Positions 17,803 through 27,756 of a DNA stretch of 64,000 nucleotides are shown piece after piece. A program made the position numbers and the translations under genes. The DNA is taken from the NCBI RefSeq assembly GCF_000466965.1, contig NZ_BATB01000002.1:1-64000 (forward strand), read 5' to 3'. Source of the stretch: Limimaricola cinnabarinus LL-001. GTDB taxonomy: Bacteria > Pseudomonadota > Alphaproteobacteria > Rhodobacterales > Rhodobacteraceae. The notes beneath the pieces were generated by a model. That model was not told where the DNA came from. It ran no database searches and worked only from the letters and a program-made list of their open reading frames with translations. Positions within the stretch are counted from its first letter, which is position 1. Every line of letters starts with the position of its first letter.

Positions 17803-17878
17803 GTCTGGCTCCGCATCTCGTCAATACAGAACACTGCACCGACGGGATCGTGCCGCGCAACCTATCGGACGTATAGGT

Positions 17879-18205
17879 TCAGTTGAGATCGACCTGAAGC
17901 GGATAGTGACCGTCCTCGAACGGTCCGAACAGATCGTCGAGATCCGGGTGGTCGACCGGCTCGCCCGAAAAATCGGCCACGAGGTTCTGCTCGCTCACAT
18001 AAGCCACGTAGTAGCTTTGCGCATTCTCGGCGAGCAGATGGTAGAAAGGCTGACCCTTGGCGGGACGGCTGTCCTCGGGGATCGCTAGGTACCATTCTTC
18101 GGAATTGGAAAAGATCGCGTCCACGTCGAACACGACGCCGCGGAACGGGTGCTTGCGATGGCGTACCACCTGCCCCAAGGAATATTTCGCGCGCGACTTC
18201 AGCAT
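17879..18205 (-). CDS. hspQ: Heat shock protein HspQ
   Basis: 108-residue protein of the HspQ/YccV family (hemimethylated-DNA-binding-like fold). In E. coli HspQ influences proteolysis by Lon and turnover of DnaA. Family segments are clear: SLGQVVRHRKHPFRGVVFDVDAIF, WYLAIPEDSRPAKGQPFYHLLAE and YVAYVSEQNLV. An AAAGGA ribosome-binding site lies just before the ATG at 18205. I do not see a convincing heat-shock sigma promoter in the 80 bases upstream. It is divergent from the AEC transporter gene. Confidence 0.93.
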   Translation of the reverse strand: MLKSRAKYSLGQVVRHRKHPFRGVVFDVDAIFSNSEEWYLAIPEDSRPAKGQPFYHLLAENAQSYYVAYVSEQNLVADFSGEPVDHPDLDDLFGPFEDGHYPLQVDLN

Positions 18206-18288
18206 GGCAGACCGTCCTTTCCACCAGTATTACCCACAAAGCCCCTCACAGGTCCATGCGAGGTGGTCAAGTAGGGGAGAAACAGTCC

Positions 18289-19173
18289 GTGAACCTGATC
18301 CTGACAGTGCTGGAGATCACCGCGCCGGTCTTCGCTCTCGCCCTGATCGGTTTCGTCTGGGTCCGGCTAGGGCTGGCCTATGACGTGCCTTTCGTCAGCC
18401 GCATGGCGATGACCATATCGGTGCCCTGCCTGATCTTCGTGGCGCTGATGCAGGCCGAGATCGACCCTTCGGCGCTGGCCACGCTCTCGCTCGCCGCTTT
18501 CGCGAGCTATGCGGTGCTTGCGGCGCTCTTCGCCGCGCTGGTGATGATCCTGAAGCTCGACGTGCCGACCTATCTGGCGCCGCTGATCTTCGGCAACACC
18601 GGTAATGTCGGCCTGCCTCTGGCGCTCTTCGCCTTTGGACAGGAAGGTCTGGGCTATGCGGTGGTGGTCTTCGCGGTGATGGCGATCGGTTCCTTCACCT
18701 TCGGGATCTGGTTGGTGGCGGGGCGCGGATCGCTGGGCCGGGTGCTGCGCGAGCCGCTGGTCTGGGGCACGGTGCTGGGCGCGTTGTTCCTGTGGCAGGG
18801 TTGGCAGACGCCGCGGGTCGTCACCAACACGCTGGAACTGACCGGCCAGATGGCGATTCCCCTGATGCTGATCACGCTTGGCGTAGCGGTGGCGCGCCTG
18901 CGGCCCGGCACGCTCGCGCTCTCGACCGGGCTCTCGGCCGCCAAGATCGCGCTATGCGCCAGCGTCGCGGTGGGGCTGGGGCTGTGGTTCGGCCTGCCAT
19001 CGGTGGCCTTCGCGGTGCTGATACTCCAGATCTCGACCCCGGTGGCCGTCACGTCCTATCTGCTGGCCGAGAAATATGGCTCGGACGCGCAGGCGGTGGC
19101 CGGGCTCGTGGTCACCTCGACCCTGCTCTCCGTGATCGCTTTGCCGCTCATACTGGCAATCGTGATCGCGTGA
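18289..19173 (+). CDS. AEC-family transporter (auxin efflux carrier type)
   Basis: 294-residue inner-membrane permease with about ten hydrophobic helices. Family hallmarks: the first helix VLEITAPVFALALIGFVWVR, PCLIFVALMQ, and GNTGNVGLPLALFAFG in the middle; the C-terminal repeat has QISTPVAVTSYLLAEKYG. Bacterial members move dicarboxylates, malonate or similar acids; the substrate here is unknown. A GTG start at 18289 is chosen because GGGGAGA at 18274-18280 sits eight bases upstream and the N-terminus then matches the family; an ATG at 18256 would place that site inside the gene. Confidence 0.92.
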   Translation: MNLILTVLEITAPVFALALIGFVWVRLGLAYDVPFVSRMAMTISVPCLIFVALMQAEIDPSALATLSLAAFASYAVLAALFAALVMILKLDVPTYLAPLIFGNTGNVGLPLALFAFGQEGLGYAVVVFAVMAIGSFTFGIWLVAGRGSLGRVLREPLVWGTVLGALFLWQGWQTPRVVTNTLELTGQMAIPLMLITLGVAVARLRPGTLALSTGLSAAKIALCASVAVGLGLWFGLPSVAFAVLILQISTPVAVTSYLLAEKYGSDAQAVAGLVVTSTLLSVIALPLILAIVIA

Positions 19174-19246
19174 GGCCGCCTCCCCTGTTTCGCCCCCCGC
19201 CGGCATCGGCTAGGCTCCAAAAAAAACGAACGCTTGCGAGGGGCAG

Positions 19247-19831
19247 ATGAGCAGACTCTTTCGCGCCATGATTCTGTTGGCCGTCCTGGCCGGTTGCGGG
19301 CCGCGCGATTTCGCCGCGCCGCGCGAGCTGGACGACGCCTGCAGCATCGTGCGCCAGCATCCCGACTATCTCCGCGCCTTCAAGGCGACCGAGCGCAAAT
19401 GGGGCGTGCCGGTCCCGGTGCAGATGGCGATCATCTACCAGGAGAGCAAGTTCATCGGCAACGCGCGCACGCCGTTCCAGTGGAAGCTCGGCGTGATCCC
19501 GGTGGGCCGTCAATCCTCGGCCTATGGCTACAGTCAGGCACTCGACGGCACGTGGGACGAGTACATGGAGCAGGAAGGCGGCTTCCGCCACAAGCGCGAC
19601 GATATCGGTCACGCGACCAACTTCATGGGCTGGTACATGACCGGCACCACGCGCGAGCTGGGCATCCCGCTCTATGACACGCGCAACCAGTATCTCGCCT
19701 ATCACGACGGTCGGGCGGGCTATCGACGCGGCACGTGGAAATCCAAGGGTTGGCTGATCAACGTCTCCGACGCGCTGGCGCGCCGGACCCTGCTCTACGA
19801 CAGCCAGCTACGCGCCTGCGGCAAGCGCTGA
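19247..19831 (+). CDS. Lysozyme-like/transglycosylase SLT-type lipoprotein
   Basis: 194-residue lipoprotein. The lipobox LAGC puts the lipidated cysteine at residue 17. The domain has a lysozyme-like pattern: YLRAFKATERKWGVPVPVQMAIIYQESKFIG, with Glu66 in YQESKF in the position of the catalytic acid, then AYGYSQALDGTWDEY. Lytic transglycosylases cleave peptidoglycan; activity here is inferred from the motif. The A+G-rich stretch ahead of 19247 includes GAGGGGCAG as a ribosome-binding site. It is followed by its own terminator. Confidence 0.86.
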   Translation: MSRLFRAMILLAVLAGCGPRDFAAPRELDDACSIVRQHPDYLRAFKATERKWGVPVPVQMAIIYQESKFIGNARTPFQWKLGVIPVGRQSSAYGYSQALDGTWDEYMEQEGGFRHKRDDIGHATNFMGWYMTGTTRELGIPLYDTRNQYLAYHDGRAGYRRGTWKSKGWLINVSDALARRTLLYDSQLRACGKR

Positions 19832-19838
19832 GGTGCAG

Positions 19839-19862
19839 GGGCGGTCTTCGGGCCGCCCTTTT
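19839..19862 (+). terminator. Terminator of the transglycosylase-like gene
   Basis: Stem GGGCGG / CCGCCC with an 8-base TCTTCGGG loop followed by four T. Confidence 0.82.
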
Positions 19863-19961
19863 CATGATGGCCCTAGCCCCAACGATCAGCTGTGCAACCG
19901 GGCCGAGGCGGCGCATCCTTCTGGCCCGGCCGACGCGGCCGACAGTAGGGAGTATCCCGAC

Positions 19962-20444
19962 ATGTCCCGACAGCTTTTTCGTGAATGCAGCGGCATCGCT
20001 CTTGCCCTGCTCGTGGCCTTGGGCGCCACCTCCGCATTGTCGCAGGACGACATGGCCCAGCCGATGCCACCCGAGACGATGGAATGGGGCGCGGCTCCGC
20101 CCACCCTCCCCGAGGGAGCCGAGCTTGCGGTCCTGAGCGGCAACCCGATGGAAGCCGGGGATTTCGTTGTGCGTCTGCGCTTTCCCGATGGCTACGCGGT
20201 GCCGCCCCACACCCATCCGACGGCAGAGAACGTGACCGTGATCTCTGGCACAATCATCTTCGCGCATGGCGAGGATCCCGCCAGCGCCGAGCCACAGGAG
20301 ATCGCCATGGGCGGGTACATCATGATCCCGGCGGACCACCCGCACAGGGCCGAGGCGCAGGGCGAAACGGTGATCCAGATCCACGGCGAGGGACCGTTCG
20401 AGGTCAGCTATCTCGACCCGGCCGACGATCCGTGGAACCAGTAG
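19962..20444 (+). CDS. Exported cupin-domain protein
   Basis: 160 residues. A signal peptide (residues 1 to about 27, ending ATSALS) sends it to the periplasm. The cupin barrel has the metal motif VPPHTHPTAENVTVISGTI (His-x-His...Glu) and a second-motif histidine in PADHPHRAE. Related proteins are annotated only as cupin-domain proteins; the reaction is unknown. Start at 19962 is chosen because it begins the signal peptide; the longer open frame upstream overlaps a terminator. It is followed by a strong terminator shared with the convergent lolA. Confidence 0.85.
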   Translation: MSRQLFRECSGIALALLVALGATSALSQDDMAQPMPPETMEWGAAPPTLPEGAELAVLSGNPMEAGDFVVRLRFPDGYAVPPHTHPTAENVTVISGTIIFAHGEDPASAEPQEIAMGGYIMIPADHPHRAEAQGETVIQIHGEGPFEVSYLDPADDPWNQ

Positions 20445-20473
20445 CGCAATCGAGCGCATGGCAGAAAGAAGAT

Positions 20474-20508
20474 GGGCCACCGGCATGCCGCCGGTGGCCC
20501 CTTTTTTT
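20474..20508 (+). terminator. Strong terminator after the cupin gene
   Basis: GGGCCACCGGC / GCCGGTGGCCC, an 11-bp perfect stem with a 5-base loop followed by seven T from 20502. Confidence 0.92.
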
Positions 20509-20529
20509 CGATTCATGCCGGAGAGACGA

Positions 20530-21135
20530 TCACCACTTCGACATTTCGGAGCGGATGTTGAACTTCGAATCCGAGATCCCCGCCCCCGGTTTCAGGTCGT
20601 TGAGCACCACGGTGGTCTTCTGGCCCGCATTGTCGGTGACGATCCACTGGCGCAGCTCGACCGGGTCGGAGGTGAACACCATCTGGATCGAGCCATAGTC
20701 GGGATGCGCGGGGTCCTGCGCCGTCACCGTGGTCTTGGTGCCGTCGGAGGTGTGCCCCGTCACCATGCCCGCACGGCCGAGATCGACGTTGCGCTCGAGG
20801 ATGATGTTGAGCGGCGTCTGGTTGAGCGGGTAGCGCTCGGGCCCGGCATTGGAGCGGGCGTCGAACACCGCCACCTGACCGCCGCCGGCGATCATCATGG
20901 AGCGATCGCCCTGATACTCGAAGCGGATCCGGCCTGGGCGCTTGATGTACATCGTGCCGGTCTGGATCGAGCCGTCGCCGTTGATCTGGGTAAAGCCCGA
21001 GCTCGCGGACTGGAGCTGGTTGAGGTAGCTTGAGACCTCCCCCAGCGAGAGCTGGCGCGCGAAAGCGGGCCCGGCGGCGACCGCCAGCGAGGCGGCGGCG
21101 AGAGAGGCGAGAAAGCTGCGTCGGATCATGGTCAT
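20530..21135 (-). CDS. lolA: Outer-membrane lipoprotein carrier protein LolA
   Basis: Periplasmic chaperone that ferries lipoproteins from LolCDE to the outer membrane. About 201 residues, with a twin-arginine-like or Sec signal (MIRRSFLASLAAASLAVAAGPAFA). Mature-region hallmarks are GFTQINGDGSIQTGTMYIKRPGRIRFEY, GGQVAVFDARSN and the C-terminal DNAGQKTTVVLNDLKPG. Start choice lies between 21135 and 21129; GAGAGA precedes both closely. It follows ftsK on the same strand, but a terminator at 21264-21296 separates them, so it likely has its own promoter in 21136-21263. Confidence 0.9.
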   Translation of the reverse strand: MTMIRRSFLASLAAASLAVAAGPAFARQLSLGEVSSYLNQLQSASSGFTQINGDGSIQTGTMYIKRPGRIRFEYQGDRSMMIAGGGQVAVFDARSNAGPERYPLNQTPLNIILERNVDLGRAGMVTGHTSDGTKTTVTAQDPAHPDYGSIQMVFTSDPVELRQWIVTDNAGQKTTVVLNDLKPGAGISDSKFNIRSEMSKW

Positions 21136-21263
21136 TCTCTCGTGGTCCTTCATGTCGTGGCCCCGAACTGCGGGGCGTCTTGGACTTCGATATAGGAGCG
21201 GTCTGCCCGAATGTCCGCCGCTAGGCGATATCGCGCGCCCCGCCAGCCGATGACCGGCCCATG

Positions 21264-21296
21264 AAAAAGCCCCCCACCCGGCGGGGTAGGGGGCTT
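21264..21296 (-). terminator. ftsK terminator (minus strand)
   Basis: On the minus strand AAGCCCCCTACCCCG pairs with CGGGTGGGGGGCTT and is followed by a T run (AAAAA at 21264-21268 on the plus strand). Confidence 0.85.
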
Positions 21297-21350
21297 AACT
21301 GATTGATATGTATGTATATGCCAACCGACCACGGGGGGCTCGCGCCGATG

Positions 21351-24300
21351 TCAGTGCGCTTCGGGCACCAGCACCTCGCGCTTGCCGACATGGTTCGCGG
21401 CCGAGACCACGCCCTGATCCTCCATCTGCTCCACCAGTCTCGCGGCCTTGTTGTAGCCGATGGCGAGCTTGCGCTGGATGTAGGAGGTCGAGCATTTGCG
21501 GTCGCGCGCGACGATCTGCACCGCTTGATCGTAGAGCGCGTCCTCGCTGTCGCCGCCCCCGGTCGAGGAGCCGCCGCCCGCGAGGCCCAGCACTGCGTCG
21601 ATGTCCGAACTCTTGTCCTCGTCGGGGCCTTCGACCACGCCGCCGACATAGTCGGGCGGACCAAACCCCTTGAGGTAGGTCACGATCTCCTCGACCTCCT
21701 CGTCCGAGCAGAACGGCCCATGGACGCGGGTGATCTTGGAGCCGCCGGCCATGTAGAGCATGTCGCCCATGCCCAGAAGCTGTTCGGCGCCCTGTTCGCC
21801 CAAGATGGTGCGGCTGTCGATCTTGGAGGTGACCGAGAAGGAGATCCGGGTCGGGAAGTTGGCCTTGATCGTGCCGGTGATGACGTCGACCGAAGGCCGC
21901 TGCGTCGCCATGATGAGGTGGATGCCGGATGCCCGCGCCATCTGCGCGAGACGCTGGATGCAGGCCTCGATCTCCTTGCCCGCGACCATCATCAGGTCGG
22001 CCATCTCGTCGACGATGACGACGATATAGGGCAGCACCTCGGGCTGGAACTCGTCGGTCTCGAAGATCGGATCGCCCGTCTCCTCGTCGAAGCCGGTCTG
22101 CACTGTGCGTGAGAACATCTCGCCTTTGGACAGCGCGTCCTTCACCCGGCCGTTGTAGCCGTCGATGTTGCGCACGCCCATCTTCGACATCTTGCGATAG
22201 CGCTCCTCCATCTCGCCCACGACCCATTTGAGGGCGACGACGGCCTTCTTGGGGTCGGTCACCACGGGCGAAAGCAGGTGCGGGATGCCGTCATAGACGC
22301 TGAGTTCCAGCATCTTGGGGTCGATCATGATGAGGCGGCATTCCTCGGGCGAAAGCTTGTAGAGGAGCGACAGGATCATCGTGTTGATCGCCACAGACTT
22401 GCCCGAACCGGTGGTGCCCGCGATCAGGAGGTGCGGCATCTTGGCGAGGTTGGCGATCACCGGCTCACCGCCGATATCCTTGCCCAGCGCCAGCGGCAGC
22501 TTCATCTGGTTGTCGCCATAGTCGCGCGCCGTCAGAATCTCGCGCAGCGCCACCATCTCCCGCTTGGCATTGGGCAGTTCGATCCCGATCACCGAGCGGC
22601 CCGGCACGGTCGAGACCCGGGCCGAGAGCGCCGACATCGACCGCGCGATGTCGTCGGCAAGACCGATGACGCGGGAGGCCTTGAGGCCCGGCGCGGGCTC
22701 GAGCTCGTACATGGTGACCACCGGGCCGGGGCGGACCGAGACGATCTCGCCCTTGACGCCGTAATCATCGAGCACGCTTTCGAGCATGCGCGCGTTCTCT
22801 TCGAGCTGCGCGTCCGGCAGGTGATGCCGCTCGATGGCCGAGGGGTCCATCAACAGGTCCAGCGGCGGGTATTCGTAATCGGGATAGGCCACCTGCGGCA
22901 CGCTGGGCTGGCTCGGCGGCGAAACGGGGGCGGGCTGCGGCGCGGCGCGGGCGATCTCGGCGGCCGGACCCATCGGGCGCGCGGCGGCGGCGGCGCTGCC
23001 GGGGTAGCCCTGTGCGCGGAAAGGCCGGAGGTCGCGGCGGGGGCCACGGGGTCGCGTCGCGCCGCCAGCGGAGCCTCTACGGCGCGCCGCGGGACCGGGG
23101 CAGATACCGGCATTGGCTCGGGATCGACGGTGACCTCTTCGACGCTGTCGTCGGCCTCGGGCCAATGGTCGGCGCTCGTGTCCGCTTCGGCGATCTCCGG
23201 CTCCCATTCCACGATGGCCTCGGCGGGCGGCATCTCGTGATCCTCGGCCTCGAACAGCTCGACCTCGGGCTCGGGTGCGACGCCGAACATGTCCGGCTCC
23301 ATCGCGCGGCGCGCCAGCGGCGGCTCCACGCGGGGTGCGGCGGACGCGGCCTGCGCGGCACGCGCGGGCGCGCCGATCGCATGGGCCACCGCGGCGAGAC
23401 CCGCCCCCGCCGCCGCGCTCGCGGCAGCGCGCGGGCTTTTGGTGATCACGAGGGGCTGCGGCCCGCGACCCCGCGTCAGCGCCGGTTCGATTCGACCGTT
23501 CTGGAACGGCGGCATGCTGGTCTGGCCGGTGCGCGCGCGGATCGCGTCGGAAATGCGTGAGCGGATGCGGTCGTCATCGCCCGCACGTGGCGCGGTCGTC
23601 AGCGGCGGTTCGACCGGCTCGACGGCGGGCATCTCGCGCGGCTCGCTCCGACGCAGCAGCTGCGGCATGCGCGACAGCAGCCCGCCCGAGGGCTCCTCGC
23701 TGCGCGGCAGGCGCGGCGGCGCGGCGAGCGTGCCCGGCGGCGCGGGCGGCAGACGACGCGCGGGCGCAGCCTTTGCCTCGAAGGCCACCTCGTCCTGCAT
23801 GTCCTGCGCGTCCCAGTCCTCCATCGGCGGTGCGGGCGGCACCGGCGCGCGCGAGGACACCGCAGGTTGTACGCGCGGCATCACGCGGCTGATCGCGGGT
23901 GGCATGCGCGGCGCGGATGGCGTCTCGATCAACGCGTCCTCGTCCCAGCCATCGGCCTCGTCGGCCCCGGCGGCGGGCATGGGGGCCGGCTCGACGCTCG
24001 TGGTGGCCATGCGCTTGGCGGCATGCGCGCGCACCACCGCCGAGACGCGTTGCGTCTGGCTCGGCTCCGGCACGGCGCGGGCGGCGGCCTCTTCTTCGGC
24101 GGCGACGGCCGCGTCGCGGCGCATCTGCTCGCGCCGGGCCTCGATCTCGTCGCCGATGCGGCCGCGCAGCACCTCGGCGGCGCGCATCGACACCGTGGCG
24201 CCGCGCCCCATCAACCGCAGGCCCAGCGCATAGGCCAGCACCAGCCCCAGCAGCAGCAGCCGCCACAAGCCTTGCGTCTCCTCGCGGGTAAAGCCGGTGA

Positions 24301-24844
24301 CGAAGGCCCCTGCGGCAAGCGTGCCCGCCCCGAGAAGTAGCGCCAGAAGGTTCACCCCGAACCCCGCGCCGAAGGGCAGGATGGTGAGCAGCAGCCCCAG
24401 CACCGTGTCGCCGAACAGGCCACCGAGGCCGAAGCTGTGACTCCAGCCATCGGGCGGCGTCAGCGTCGCGGCGAAGACCGAGGCCAGCGCTACGACGATC
24501 GGCGCGAAGGTCAGCCGCGACATCGCCCGCTCCTCGCCCCGGTGCAGCGCCAGGCGCGTGCCCCAGACGAGGAACACCAGGGGCAGCATCCACGCCCCGC
24601 GCCCGACGATCATCACGATCGGCTGCGCCAAGGAGGCGCCGAAACGCCCGAGCCAGTTCTGGACCGGCGCGTCGGAAGCCAGCATCCAGTTGGGATCATC
24701 CGGGCTGTAGGAGCCGATCATCATCGCGATGATCAGACCCACGGCGATCAGCGCGAGTCCGAGCAGCTCCTTGCCGCGCTTTTCCAGCGCCGCCTGGGTG
24801 TTGCTGTCGAGCAGGGGTTCGCGCCCCCTCGTCTGATACGCCAT
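21351..24844 (-). CDS. ftsK: DNA translocase FtsK (frameshifted)
   Basis: Septal DNA pump that moves chromosome ends and activates XerCD at dif; about 1160 residues when joined. N-terminus (ATG 24844, [10 protein letters not shown]) has four transmembrane helices. A long Pro/Ala/Glu-rich linker follows, then the RecA-like motor with Walker A GTTGSGKS and Walker [15 protein letters not shown], and the C-terminal gamma winged helix ([23 protein letters not shown]... [11 protein letters not shown]). The frame changes inside the linker at about 23005-23025, where GLSAHRATP in one frame becomes FRAQGYPGS in the next. FtsK is needed for division, so a consensus error is the sensible reading. dapC ends 16 bases upstream, so the two are probably one operon. 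Confidence 0.93.
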
Positions 24845-24860
24845 GTCGCTCGTCCTCTCC

Positions 24861-26037
24861 TCAGTCGTAGAGGCAGGCGCGGAGTGTCTCCAACCCGCGC
24901 TGCATCTCATCCGCCGGGGCCACCATGGCGACCCTGACATATCCCTTGCCGGGATTTTCTCCGTTCACGTCGCGCCCGAGATAGGCGCCGGGCAGCACCC
25001 GCACCCCCGTCTCGCGCCACAGCCTCAGAGCCGCGACCTCGCCATCCTCGACCGGAAGCCACAGGAAGAACCCGGCTTCGGCGCGGCATAGCCGGGCACC
25101 GATCCCAAGACCCGGTCCGCGATGTCGTATTTCGCGGCATAGAGCGCGCGATTCTCGACCACGTGCGCCTCGTCCGACCACGCCTTGGCGGCCACCGCCT
25201 GAAGCGGCAGCGGCAGCGGCGCGCCGGCATAGTTGCGAAGCTGGCGCATCCGGCGAATTGATTCGGGGCCGCGGCGGCGAATCCCGCGCGCAGGCCCGGC
25301 AGGTTCGAACGCTTGGACAGCGAGTTGAACACCACCAGCCGCTCAGGGTCGGACCGCATGGCCTCGGCCACGGCCAAGGCCCCCGGCGGCGGCGTGTCGC
25401 GCCAGATCTCGGAATAGCATTCGTCGGCGAAGACGCGGAAATCATGCCGCTCGGCGAGGTCCAAGAGACGCTTGAGATAGCTCTCGGAGGCCACGGCGCC
25501 CTGCGGATTGGACGGCGAACAGAGGTAGAAGATCGCCGCACGGTTCAGCGTCTCGGGCGAAATCGCGTCGAGATCGGGGAGGAACCCCGTGTCGGCGGTC
25601 GCGGGCAGGTAGCGCGGCTCCGCCCCCACCGACAGCGCGGCCACGGCATAAACCTGGTAGAACGGGTTGGGCATCAGCACCAAGGGACGCTGCCCGGCCT
25701 TGGCCTCGGGACACAGCGCCATCGCGGCGTTGTAGAGCCCCTCGCGCGTTCCGTTGAGCGCCAGCAGCCGGTCGGGCGCCACCGCGATGCCGTAGCGCCG
25801 CGAGATCCAGCCCGAGATCGCGCCCAGAAGCATCTCCGAGCCTTCGTTCACGGGATACTTGCCGAACCCCGCCGCGGCATTGGCGATCGTGGGGCCGACC
25901 CAGTCGGGATAGGGGTGCTGCGGCTCGCCGATGGTCATGGCGAGGGGCGCGCCGCCCGGCTTGTGCGAATCAAGCAGGCTCCGCAGGCGCGGAAACGCAT
26001 AGTCCGGTAGGTCCGAGAACCGATCGGGGAAATCCAT
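24861..26037 (-). CDS. dapC: Succinyldiaminopimelate transaminase-like aminotransferase (two frameshifts)
   Basis: PLP class I/II aminotransferase of about 392 residues in the lysine/diaminopimelate pathway; dapB, another step, is at 55434. N-terminal segments: FPRLRSLLDSHKPGGAPLAM, IGEPQHPYPDWV, NPFYQVYAVAAL; PLP lysine in NSLSKRSNLPGLRAGFA. The frame breaks twice: at about 25262-25275 (GFAAAAP to ESIRRMRQLRNYAGAPL) and at about 25073-25088 (YAAPK to EAGFFLWLPVEDG). The C-terminus then reads normally to RGLETLRACLYD. Start 26037 (MDFPDRFSDLPDYAF) has TGAGG five bases upstream; ATG 26061 is an alternative. The adjacent ftsK is downstream by 16 bases. Confidence 0.85.
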
Positions 26038-26241
26038 CGCTGCCTCATGAACGGGGGTCATGCCAGTGCCCCTCTTGCCACGAAACTACCCGCGCGGGCA
26101 GCATGATGTCCAGCATTCGCCCCCTCCCCGCCCCTCATGTGTCTTTCGGGCCAAGAGATCCGACCGTCATCCCGGCCCCTCCCCCGCCCGAGGATGCCGC
26201 GCCGCATGGACAAACCCCGCTCCCGCCCCATAGTCAGCGCT

Positions 26242-27453
26242 ATGACCCATGACAGCGACATCCTCATCGCGGGCGGCGGGCTCAATGGCCCGGTTCTGGC
26301 GCTCGCACTGGCCCGGGCGGGCTTTTCCGTGACTCTCGTGGATGCGGCCGCACCCCTGAGAAAGGCGGGCGAGTTCGACGGGCGGGCTTATGCCATCGCC
26401 GCCGGATCGCGGCGGATGCTGGCACGGCTCGGCCTCTGGGCGCCGCTCGCCGCCGAGGCGCAGCCGATGACCGAAATCAAGGTCACTGACGGGCGCGCAG
26501 GCGACGGCCCGGCGCCGTGGTGGCTGCATTTCGATTCGGCCGAGATCGAGGACGGCCCGATGGGCCACATGGTCGAGGACCGGCATCTGCGCGCCGTCCT
26601 CGGCGCGGCGCTGGAGGCAGCCCCCGGCGTGACGCGGCGCGCGCCCGACACGGTGACGGCCCAGGAGGTGACGCCAGGCGGCATCTCGGTGACGCTCGGC
26701 TCGGGTGCGGTCCTTGGCGCGGCGCTTCTGGTGGGGTGCGACGGTCGCGCAAGCGGCACGGCGGCGCGCGCGGTCATCCATCGCCACGGCTGGGAATACG
26801 GGCAAAGCGCGATCACCTGCGCGGTGGAGCACGAATTGCCGCATGGCGGCATCGCGCACCAGTTCTTCATGCCCGGCGGCCCGCTGGCGATCCTGCCGCT
26901 CACGGGCAACCGCAGTTCCCTGGTCTGGAGCGAGACGTCGCCGCGCGCCGAACGGATCGCCTCGCTGGACGATGCGGGGTTCCTCGCGGCGCTGCGCCCG
27001 GCTTTCGGTGGTTTTCTGGGCGAGATCGGCCTCATCGGCACGCGTGGGCTGTTTCCGCTGGGGCTGAGCCTTGCCGAACGCCTCGCGATTCCGCGTGTGG
27101 CGCTGGTGGGCGACGCGGCGCATGGGCTGCACCCGGTCGCGGGTCAGGGGCTCAATGCCGGCCTGCGCGACGTGGCGGCCTTGGCGCAGGTGCTGCGCGA
27201 GGCGCGGCAGCGGGGCGAGGATACGGGCAGCCTACAGGTGCTTGAGCGCTATGCGCGCTGGCGGCGCTTCGACACGGCGACACTAGCGGCGACCACCGAC
27301 CTCACGACGCGGCTGTTTTCCAACGACAACCCGCTGCTGCGGCTGGCCCGCGACGCCGGGATGGGCGCGATCAACGCGATCGCGCCGCTGCGGCGCGCGA
27401 TGATCCGCGAGGCGGCCGGGCTGACCGGGGATCTGCCGGAGCTGATGCGCTGA
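26242..27453 (+). CDS. UbiH/UbiF/COQ6-family FAD monooxygenase
   Basis: 403-residue flavoprotein hydroxylase of the ubiquinone pathway. FAD motifs are visible: IAGGGLNGPVLALALARAGFSVTLVD at the N-terminus, the DG motif LLVGCDGRASGTAA, and GDAAHGLHPVAGQGLNAGLRDVAAL near the C-terminus. UbiH, UbiF, UbiI and UbiL cannot be told apart by eye; alphaproteobacteria often use one broad enzyme. Start 26242 (MTHDSDILIAGGG) gives the usual short N-terminus. It diverges from dapC across about 200 bases in which I see no clear regulatory element. Confidence 0.92.
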   Translation: MTHDSDILIAGGGLNGPVLALALARAGFSVTLVDAAAPLRKAGEFDGRAYAIAAGSRRMLARLGLWAPLAAEAQPMTEIKVTDGRAGDGPAPWWLHFDSAEIEDGPMGHMVEDRHLRAVLGAALEAAPGVTRRAPDTVTAQEVTPGGISVTLGSGAVLGAALLVGCDGRASGTAARAVIHRHGWEYGQSAITCAVEHELPHGGIAHQFFMPGGPLAILPLTGNRSSLVWSETSPRAERIASLDDAGFLAALRPAFGGFLGEIGLIGTRGLFPLGLSLAERLAIPRVALVGDAAHGLHPVAGQGLNAGLRDVAALAQVLREARQRGEDTGSLQVLERYARWRRFDTATLAATTDLTTRLFSNDNPLLRLARDAGMGAINAIAPLRRAMIREAAGLTGDLPELMR

Positions 27454-27486
27454 CCCCGGCCTTGACCGTCGCTCGCGACTGCGCGC

Positions 27487-27756
27487 TTACTCCAGCGCGC
27501 GCGCCTCGTCGGCGAGCATCACCGGAATCCCGCCCCTGATCGGATAGGCGAGATTGGCCGCACGGCTGACCAGTTCCTGACGCTCGGCGTCGTAGGTCAG
27601 CGGGCCTTGGGTCTGCGGGCAGACGAGGGCTTCGAGCATGCGGCGATCGAAAGCGGCCCGCCCGGCGCGCGGGTCCGGGCCGGGATCGGGAATCGGGTCC
27701 ACGGGCGGCACCGGCGGCGGCGGCAGGTCGCCCGGCAGGTTCGGATCATCGGTCAT
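27487..27756 (-). CDS. Trm112-family small protein
   Basis: 89 residues. The C-terminal 55 residues ([43 protein letters not shown]) match the Trm112/YcaR fold, a small zinc-ribbon-like partner that stabilises methyltransferases in eukaryotes and archaea; in bacteria its role is unclear. Only one cysteine of the usual set remains (LVCP), so zinc binding is doubtful. The N-terminal 33 residues are very proline-rich ([18 protein letters not shown]). ATG at 27756 overlaps the stop of the Lon-N protein gene (ATGA). Confidence 0.85.
   Translation of the reverse strand: MTDDPNLPGDLPPPPVPPVDPIPDPGPDPRAGRAAFDRRMLEALVCPQTQGPLTYDAERQELVSRAANLAYPIRGGIPVMLADEARALE

Noticed and set aside
18206-18288. Heat-shock promoter for hspQ
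   Set aside because: A TTGACC element is present on the minus strand but no matching -10 box at the right distance.
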